Assembly (NCBI GenBank): GCA_002189035.1
Contig: NEEC01000004.1
Location: forward strand, 5,518,001 to 5,582,000
Length of the DNA stretch: 64,000 nt
Source of the DNA: Utricularia gibba
Taxonomy: Eukaryota; Streptophyta; Magnoliopsida; Lamiales; Lentibulariaceae
Direction: 5' to 3'
Positions 56,130 through 64,000 of this stretch are shown piece after piece. How positions within the stretch are numbered: the stretch's first letter is position 1; every line of letters starts with the position of its first letter. The translations under genes and the position numbers were made by a program. The notes under the pieces were generated by a model that did no database searches, was not told the DNA's origin, and saw only the letters and a program-made list of their open reading frames with translations.

Positions 56130-57439
56130 TCAGGGGATGATCTTAGTGAACTCCAGGGCCTTCTTACCCTGAAGCTTGGTGGTGACATAGTGTTTGCTGT
56201 ACTCTCCGTGATTGTATTTTCTGTACTTGCAAGGATTTTCTTCGTCCACAAATTCTTGCATCGGCCCGATTTCGACTTCATAACTTGGAGCATAGAAAGT
56301 TACAATGGAAAGTCTGTCATTTTGCTCATCTGTCATCGCTCTATGCTCAACGCTCTTGTATTTCCCATTCGTAAGAACCTGTACAGGTGCGGTGCTCAGT
56401 ATGAAACTTCAACAGAATTCGTGAAGAGCAGCATCTCATAATGTGTTTTACCTCAATGGTATCACCAATATTGATGACCAAAGCATTAGCAATGGGCTGA
56501 ACTGGCACCCACTTTCCATTTTTAAGTATCTGGAGCCCCACCGAGTTTCCTTTTCCCTGCTGCAGAACAGTGAGAGCACTTCCATCAGAATGCGGGCTGA
56601 GTCCAAGGACGAGATCTGGTCGTGGGCATGGAGGATAGTAGTTCATTCTTATGGCTTGAACCGGTAAACCAAACGTCTTGTCGAATGCATCGTCGTTTAA
56701 GCCGAGGCTGACTGCAATGAGCTCAAGCAACCTCTTGCATAGCTTCCTGATTTCTTGGGAGTATTCATCAACAGTTTGACTGTCAAATAGAAAAAAGCAA
56801 GGTTTGAAATGGAAGCCTTGAAAGCAGAGGGAAAAAAAAAAAGAAAAACAGAGAGGGATTCATTTCCTGAAGTCATGTGGTTTTGCAGGCCATAGTTTTG
56901 GGTTCCTGATGAAGTGAGGCTCCAGGCCAAGAGCAAACATATTGCACCAATCCAGCTTCTGATCCTCAGAGAAAACGAAAGCCTGTCCGTATCCCTGAAC
57001 AGTCCCTGGAACCATGGGGTACTTGTGCTTCTCCTCCAATGGCAACCTGAAGAACTCCATGGCCACCTTTTCTATCCTCTCAAGCAACTCCAAATCAACC
57101 CCATGATTGATCACCTGCGTTTAAAGTAAACAGGTTTTGGCATGCTCAAAAGGAAACAGAGACGTAGAGAGAAGGCAGGACCTGGAAAAATCCCCATTCT
57201 TGGCAAGAGATGGAGAGCTTCAGTATCTCAGCTGAGAACTGGTCCCCGTTTCCTGCTCCTCCTGGTGCAGCAAGTTTGGATAAATCGATAACTGGAAGGG
57301 AGAAAGACTCATCGAAACACGGCTTCTCGATCAGGCCTCTGATGAATCTCTCTGGAATCTGAGATTCATTCTTCCTCCTCAGCTCTTGGACATCATAAAT
57401 GTGCCCAACGTTGACACCTGCAACTGAAGCTGGAGCCAT
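56130..57439 (-). CDS. 2-oxoglutarate/Fe(II)-dependent dioxygenase, SRG1/codeine-demethylase-like (DOXC)
   Basis: Soluble oxygenase of specialised metabolism; substrate unknown. Exons 57182-57439, 56867-57114, 56452-56779 and 56130-56378 give 360 residues. N-terminal DIOX_N region: FSLPVIDLSKL, EWGFFQVINHGV. Catalytic core: MNYYPPCPRPDLVLGLSPHSD (Fe ligands His and Asp), VGLQILKNGKWVPV, ALVINIGDTIEV, third ligand His in SVEHRAM and the oxoglutarate-binding Arg in RLSIVTFYAP. Exon 2 must end at ttcag to keep phase with the next exon (tcaaactgttg), but the donor there reads AG|GAAATG with no GT. It is either a mutated site, a very rare GA-AG intron, or a lost T. Confidence 0.9.
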
Positions 57440-57735
57440 AGCTCACCGCCGTCTGGAGAAGGAATGCTGCTCTTCTTTCTCAGCCTGCCCAGTCTGCTGA
57501 TTGGGAACACTATTTATAGAATCATTGCCCATGCCCGCATCATTATGTTGATGCCGTTAAATAAAATAATTGAAATTTTTATCATCCGGAATTCTGGTTA
57601 CACGTGGGGAATGGAACGGGCCGGCCCCGGCTGGGCCGGTGGGTTTATTTTAAAGACTTCGGATTCGACCGCCGAATACGGAAATTGTGACTGCACCGGC
57701 CCTCTTGCTCCGGGTGGGCGGGAACGGCGGTTAAG
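57440..57735. promoter_or_regulatory. Compact bidirectional promoter
   Basis: 296 bp separates the dioxygenase start (-) from the start of the Lys-rich gene (+). A TATA-like tatttata near 57511 could serve the minus-strand gene. Two gggccgg-type motifs occur near 57618 and 57632. Confidence 0.5.
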
Positions 57736-58655
57736 ATGGAGCAACTCACCGAAGAGGAGAAAAAGGCGCTTAGAGGGAGCAAATTCGCTCCTCTTCCATC
57801 TATTTCCAAACCAGTTGGAAGAATCCCCAGGTTTGAAATTGTTGAGCTTCCTTCTGTAGACGGAATTAGGGCTTTTCTCATTGCAATTTTCGCACTATAG
57901 TTGAAGATGCATGCATCTGCTTACCTTCTGTTGAATTGTGTTCTCGTCTTGTGATCGTTCGTAGAGTTTGTTTGAAACACGCTTTCACTTCTATGAATAA
58001 TGGCTGTAGGCAGGCACATCCAGGTGGGCCATTGAAGACGAACAAGGCAGCTGCTTTGGCAAAATTTCTTGAAAGGAAACTTCAGGAGCCCAATGGCTTG
58101 GCTTCCATCGATCCGAATCTTGTCGAATTGGCTGTCAAAAATGCAAAGCAAACAGTTCAATGCAGTACGTGCTTGTTTTCATTCTCTCACGTTGAAAGCT
58201 GTTTATATTCTCTCTTATATTCGGCTATTAGCTGCGCATTAGCATTCTTGTTATGCTCTTCTATCTGGGCATCTTCAAATTCTAGAAATTATCTTGTCGT
58301 CCTTTGTGGATAGAAAGCTTTTGTTTCTGCGATGCACCTCCTTGTGGCTTTCTTATATGTAACCAGAGATTTAACATCTATGCATTTGTTCATACAGGTG
58401 GAACTTCAGCCTCAGGAAAAGTCATTCATCACTTCGATTCCTTTGATGACATTGAGGTGTTTAGCATGAGATTCTAAACCCGATTTTGACACTTTCCTCA
58501 CTGTTCTACTCTCTTTACCCTTGCATTGCAAAACTTGGTAGGAATCGGATGCCAGGGATAATCTTGAAAAGCCCATGGCTACCAAGAAGAAGAAGAAAAT
58601 GAAGAAGAAGAAGAAAAATAAGAAGAAAAAGAAAGATACGAAGGTTGAAAGTTGA
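57736..58655 (+). CDS. Conserved small plant protein with Lys-rich C-terminal tail, unknown function
   Basis: Four exons (57736-57830, 58010-58164, 58398-58456, 58542-58655) give 140 residues. N-terminus MEQLTEEEKKALRGSKFAPLP, a central conserved segment AHPGGPLKTNKAAALAKFLE then PNLVELAVKNAKQTV, a short acidic linker and a C-terminus composed almost only of Lys with scattered Met/Asn. I know this arrangement only from unnamed plant proteins. The basic tail suggests a nuclear or nucleolar location (inference). All introns are GT-AG and the frame is intact. The start is the first Met of exon 1, in good context (taagATGG). Confidence 0.75.
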
Positions 58656-59436
58656 CACTCCATTCCTTTTCTTTTCCTTCCCCTACTGTTGAATCAGAGT
58701 GAGTAATGCCTGCAATCATGCTGTCTGTTTATGATGCACTGCGCCAGAATTGATCCTTATCATGAGCATTCGATGTCATTTCTGTAAAATCAATCTGAAA
58801 ATCCATTCTCCCACCCCAAGAAAACAAGAGCGAATCATTTTGCTTCATCCGATGTGCTCTAACATGTTATATGGAAAATCTCTCAAGGTCACAAGTTTTA
58901 CTTGTTTGTTCCCGCCAGTTGTTCAGGAGCACACCCACGAAAGTTGTCTCCTGCTTTCTGTGTAGATCCGATCCTCTCGTGGAGCAGAACACTCATACTG
59001 TAGTATAGTGTTACCCATACATTAGTCATTCAACACAAGGGATAAAATGGAGGTCAGCTACATGTTACTGAACATATCATACATACGTGGTAGCTGGGCT
59101 ATGACTGTCAGGAGGCAGGTTTGGGTTTGGACTCGAGCCAGAGCGGGTGGGGCTGCATCCAGTTTGGTGTGCATTCAATAACAATAAGCACAAGGCCCCT
59201 GCCCCCACTTCAAAACACCATTTATTGCATTCAACAATGACACAGGATGCACTTTTAAGCTCATCATGATTCTCTCAAACGGACACTAATCCAGAGTTGA
59301 AATGAACAACACATACAGCCTCACTTTCCTTCCAAGTGGCAACAACAACCTCAACGTCTAAGCACAAAGGAACACAAAATTCGAGATGCGAATAAACACG
59401 CTGTCTACATTGACAAGGGGCGCAACTAACCCCCCT
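58656..59436. other. Convergent 3' regions, no gene recognised
   Basis: 3' UTRs of the Lys-rich gene (+) and the receptor kinase (-). Confidence 0.45.
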
Positions 59437-62400
59437 TCAGATGCTCAGAAGGTCCGGTGGTGGAGAAGGGTTTGCTGCCTCTGGGGGCGGCCGCGGAAAC
59501 ATCTCCGTTTCCGGCTTCGGTAGCTCCGTGAGGATTTGCACAACTTCCCGCATCGTCGGCCGCTGGACCGCATGCTCTTCGACGCAAAGCATGCCAACGT
59601 AGAAAAGATGAGTCACTTGTTCGTTTATAGGACTCCCTAGTCTCGGGTCAACAATCTTGCCCACTTCCTCCATGTTCCCGCCGCTCATTTTCCGAACCCA
59701 GTGCACGATATCAACGCCGTCGCCGAATTCCCCGACGGGTTTCCGCCCAGTCACCAGTTCTAGCAGAACCACTCCAAAGCTGTACACGTCGCTCTTCTCG
59801 TCCACCTTCAGCGTGTACGCATACTCTGCCATCACAACACGAACAATTTAATCCCCCACAAGTCACAAGACACTGAAACATAGGGATGATTGATTACCTG
59901 GGGCGATGTAACCGTACGAGCCTGCGATGGCGGACATACATTCTGAAGTCCCTGAGTCCTGTAAGAACTTGGCCAGTCCGAAATCAGCAACATGGGCTTC
60001 AAAATTGGAATCCAGGAGAATGTTATTAGACTTGACATCCCTGTGCACAATCAATGGGGAACAATCGTGATGGAGATAGCAGAGCCCCTTGGCTGCATCC
60101 ACTGCGATCTTGTACCTTGTCTCCCAGTCCAAGTGACCACCTTTCTTCCCATGGAGCAATTCTCCCAAGCTTCCATTAGGCATGTACTCATAAACAAGCA
60201 GATTGGTTTCGTTATTGGAACAGAAACCAAGCAGTCTTACGATATGCCTGTGCCTGATTCTCCCGAGAGTTTGTATCTCCGCATTGAAGCCATGATCGTG
60301 GGACGAACCCCTGCTCATGGCCGGCATTCTCTTTACAGCTACTTGATCACCACTGGGCATTACCCCTTTGTAGACTATGCCAGCACCACCCTTTCCGATC
60401 ATGTTGTCTTCTTTCAGACAATCCAGGACATCATCGCAGGTGAAGTCTAGTCTTTGGAAGGCAGTGAGCTTCCATGATCGACCATCACTAGCTTTTTTCA
60501 ACGAACGAGCCTTAAAGATTGCAGCCACAGCGAAGACAATCGAGCAAATTAGCAATCCCATCACCAGCAACAGCTTCATTGATGGAGTGAAACTGTCCTC
60601 ATGCTGTCTTACGGCTCCATTGCCGATGCCCTCTTTGCAGGGACCCAAGTACGGACCACAAAGATTTGGGTTACCCAGAAAAGAAGTGTAATTGAAGTAG
60701 CTGAACTGGCCAGTACCCGGAACCAAACCGGACAAATTGTTGTACGAAAAATCAACGGAAGTTAAACTTTGAATGCTAGAAATAGAATAAGGAATGCTAC
60801 CCACAAGATGATTTCTAGACAAATTCAAGTAGTTAAGAATCCTCATAGAACTGATCTCCGAAGGAACGTTGCCGGATAACTGATTCCCGCTGATATCGAC
60901 AAATGTCAACAGCTTGCACTGGCTAATCTCAGGAGGAATCGAGCCTGTAAACTCGTTATGACTGAAATCCAACTTTGACAACTGCTGCAGCTTACCAATT
61001 TCAGACGGAATGCTACCGGAGAACCTGTTGCCATCCAGTAAAAGTTTTTGAACAGCGATGAAGTTTCCGATACTCGACGGTAGCGGACCCGACAGACGAT
61101 TATTGGAAAGACTGATTTGTCCAAGATTCTTAGACAAAACTTGAGTTTCAGGGAATGCACCGGTGAGAAGGTTGTCTTGGAACTCAACTTGAGTGAGCAA
61201 CGGCAAGCTAAGCAATCCTTTGGGAATAGACCCGTTTAGGTAGTTGTCGCCCATCCTGATACGAGTCAGGGACTCGCAGTGACCCAGCGACTCCGGAATT
61301 GGGCCGAACAGAAAGTTCCCCAAAGTGATCAAGGTATGGAGCAGATTCCCAAAGCAGAGGTTCGGAGGCAAATTTCCGGTCAACTTGTTGGAGCTTAAAT
61401 CCACTTCTTGCAGATTGCCGTTGCTACCTATATTTGGAGGGATACTTCCAGTGAAGTTGTTTTCCCATAATTGCAACACCTGCAGCCCAGGCAGCTCTCC
61501 AATGAAGTCTGGTATGGATCCGGTAAGCTTATTCCTGAAGAGATTCAAAAGAGTTAAGCTTTTAAGGTTGGAAAATGATGGCGGGATTTCCCCAGAAAGC
61601 ATATTGTTGGATAGGTCCAAGGACTTCAAGCTTTTCAAGTTACCCAGCTCCGGCGTTAACTCGCCCGAAAGCCCATTAACTTGCAGGAAAAGGGTATCTA
61701 GATTCTCCAACTTTCCGATCTCGGCAGGAATCACGCCTGAAAGACCGCAGCTCGCAGCATCCAACCGCACCAGCTTGGATAAATTTCCGATTTCTTTGGG
61801 GATGCCACCTGAAAAGGTGTTGTAGTAACCAACATAGAGCTCCTTGAGCTGTGTCAGATTTCCAAGCTCCGGAGGAATGACTCCGGTTAACTCATTGCCG
61901 GAAACTGCCAAATACTCGAGACGAGGAAACGTGCCAAATTCAGGCGGTATCACACCGGTGAAAAAGTTACCCCCGAGATGTAAATGACGGAGATTTGAAA
62001 GTAAATAGGCATCAGAAGGGAAATCTCCTGTCATATTATTGTTGTACAAGTCGAGAACCTCGAGATTCTTGAGGCGGTAGAGCTCCGTTGGGAAGCTGTT
62101 GTTGAAGACATTATTGGAAAGATTCAGATACCGGAGATTGGGGATGTCAGCGATTTCTGGGGGAAGCGAGCCAGATAGGGAGTTCACAGCAGCGGAGAAA
62201 TGAACAAGGAACCGGAGCTGTCCGACTTGGGGTGAAAGAGAACCAGAAAGACTGAGATTTGAAATGTCAAGCGCCACCACCTGTCGGCCGGATGGATCAC
62301 AGGTAACCCCTCTCCAGGAGCAGTGGTCGGTGGCTGAATTCCAAGATGCCAACTCCGTATGTGGGTCCTGGGTGATGGCCGCTTTTATGGAGAGCAAGGC

Positions 62401-62493
62401 ATGGTACTCCGACATCCGCGGCGGCCTTGCGGCGGCGACGATGTGGGGGCGATGAAAATTGAGGAGGAGGAAGGAGAAGAAGAGGAAACGCAT
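59437..62493 (-). CDS. CLAVATA1-type LRR receptor kinase, BAM1/BAM2-like
   Basis: Plasma-membrane receptor kinase; BAM proteins perceive CLE peptides in meristem, anther and vascular development. Two exons (59898-62493 and 59437-59825) with the intron inside the kinase domain after GYIAP, as in BAM/CLV1 genes; 994 residues. Signal peptide ([13 protein letters not shown]), LRRNT_2 cap with [17 protein letters not shown], about 20 LRRs (LxxLxLxxNxLxGxIP), a transmembrane helix ([19 protein letters not shown]), then a complete kinase: [35 protein letters not shown] (P|E at the splice). RD-type and probably active. The start at 62493 places the signal peptide at the N-terminus; an upstream in-frame Met would add 35 residues. 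Confidence 0.95.
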
Positions 62494-64000
62494 TGCTCGT
62501 GTTTCCAGGTATCCTCGGTGCTTCTGCATCGACTGTGCTGTGAAGTAGGAAGGGGATTGGAAAGTTTGGAGGAAGCGAAATTGCAAGTTGGTCCTCAAAC
62601 AGTCGCATTTGCTGCATTTGACCCAAAATCCCAGGCAAATCCAGGATGGACCCCAGCAGTGCTTTCCTTCCTTCTAACTTTGTTCAGCACATTCATGACT
62701 CACGAGCCTGGAGAGTCCCTTTCCGGGCCCCCGGCCTCACCTCGATGTCTTGGGGTCGGACTGTAATTTTGTGGAAGTGCGGGCAAAGCCCCAAACCGAA
62801 ACTGGAGGGAGGGAAGGTTATTTTTATCAAAAGGAAGGGTCTTTTGGAAAAGTTGGGAATAATCCTTAAAGCAGGCAGGTTGTTGTTGGTTTTTAGTGGT
62901 CAGCAAGCCTTGACAGGACAGGGAGGTAGCTGCTGCTTCTGCCAGAACTGCTAAATTTTCTCGTCTTTCCGACACTTTGCCTTTATCCCTTTTCCTTTTA
63001 CTTTGTTCCCAATCACACACCGGTCCGGTGCGGGGTTCTTCTTCGCCTCGAGTGGAGGCAAACACTCCCATGGAACCTCACCCAACAGCCTCGGCGGGTT
63101 GACTTGGATTGATTGCAGTGGACCACCGCAGAGCCAGGTGAAGGTCCATGTGTTCGGAGATGGAGTGAGTTGTGTATGCGCCTGCAAAGGGAAAGGGGCT
63201 ACTTATGCTTCTTTGATAAATAAATCATTTGGTCGACGCCCCGCCACAGAAAACTTGTCGCTGCCCCATGTTCCCTATTTATTTTAACCACAACGCCCTT
63301 CCTTATCCAGCTTCACTCAGACCGTGGTCCTGCCCCGCCCAGCCCATGCCAATGGTCGACACTCGGCAGTCGGCACACACACTCTCTCTCTACACGTTCA
63401 AACCTCGGCCTGCCTTGAAAGGAAGAAGAACCATCGCCCCCCCTGCTCACGCTTTGCAGACACAAACAGGGTGCTGCTGGCTGCGGCCTCAGTACTGTGT
63501 GTTCTCTTCTTGTTGCAGAGAAGCAAGCGTCACGAGTTGGGGACAACCATTTTGGCATGTATCGTGTCTTGGAGGGCACTAGTATGAACCCCGAGCTTAA
63601 AAGTCCGATGTGGGACTGACTGCTACTCCTGCAAATGGCGGCATCGCCTGGTCCTAACGAAGACCCTCGCTTTCCATGGCTGCTACCCAGCTGCGGGGAT
63701 GGAGGTTACGACACTCATTTTAGAGGTGCTTATGTAGTTAGTGACTCTCCCGACAAGATTATTCATTCTGTCCTTTGCTTTCCTCCCATACGAAAGATGG
63801 ATAGAGCATTGTTCAAAGCAACAGAAACTCTTCAATAGCTCCGAAACATGCATCATAAATGTTGGCGTTTCTTCATTCCCCTGATGACATCATGCGCTTC
63901 AAGAGCATCTAATCTACCCCTGTTTTTGGTAATTGGCTTGCTTCATAACCAGAAGCAACTGGCTTGATTCAGATCTTTTTAGGCGACCTTGTATCTTGAA
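62494..64000. other. Receptor-kinase promoter and unassigned right end
   Basis: No conserved gene recognised. A USE-like gtcccacatcg lies on the minus strand at 63606-63616, but no snRNA, 7SL or MRP sequence follows it within 200 bp. Short open frames at 63324-63838 show no known domains. Confidence 0.4.

Overview
The window is nuclear DNA of a flowering plant, very probably a eudicot with a compact genome. Nearly every gene is interrupted by short (about 70-300 bp) AT-rich introns with plant splice signals. The gene content is plant-specific: GH3 xylosidase, pectin methylesterase, PR-10/Bet v 1, LLM-domain GATA, AP2/ERF, FPF1-like, BAM-type receptor kinase. A plant U2 snRNA gene with a USE/TATA promoter is also present. 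About 26 protein genes, broken copies included, fill 64 kb.

Layout. 0.1-4.5 kb: 3' part of a GH3 beta-xylosidase and a small secreted DUF7731-like protein. 4.5-9.4 kb: a decayed C2H2 zinc-finger pair and an LLM-domain B-GATA factor. 9.7-12.7 kb: three PR-10 genes, two of them in a near-identical head-to-head inverted repeat. 13-21 kb: a heavy-metal-associated (HIPP) protein, a class-3 lipase, a glycine-rich membrane protein and one unrecognised gene. 21.6-30.9 kb: an ERF with an N-terminal Met-Cys, pectin methylesterase, BCKDH E2, an unnamed Cys/Ser-rich protein, and TCTP. 31.4-44.3 kb: ESD4/ULP1 SUMO protease, a BTB/POZ protein, PRMT4/CARM1, and HSBP with a U12-type AT-AC intron. 44.8-45.6 kb: U2 snRNA and an FPF1-like gene. 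46.1-54.9 kb: a tandem segmental duplication carrying two SRC2-like C2-domain genes and one whole plus one deleted copy of a MePCE/BIN3-type RNA methyltransferase, with a solo LTR in one unit. 56-64 kb: a 2-oxoglutarate dioxygenase, a small Lys-rich conserved protein and a BAM1/2-like LRR receptor kinase.

The genes do not form one pathway; this is ordinary mosaic euchromatin. Some local logic is visible: PR-10 and SRC2/methyltransferase arrays made by local duplication, and closely spaced divergent and convergent pairs.

Two things stand out. First, in seven otherwise conserved genes the reading frame is broken only by single-base losses (13 in all, mostly in G/C runs), and the U2 RNA appears to lack one G as well. 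Restoring exactly one base at each place makes every gene length a multiple of three. This points to uncorrected sequence errors more than to pseudogenes. Second, comparing the two units of the 46-55 kb duplication shows what happened after it arose: a solo LTR insertion with a 5-bp target duplication, an 844-bp deletion between 9-bp direct repeats, and a 39-bp minisatellite expansion. I found no convincing novel multi-gene system.
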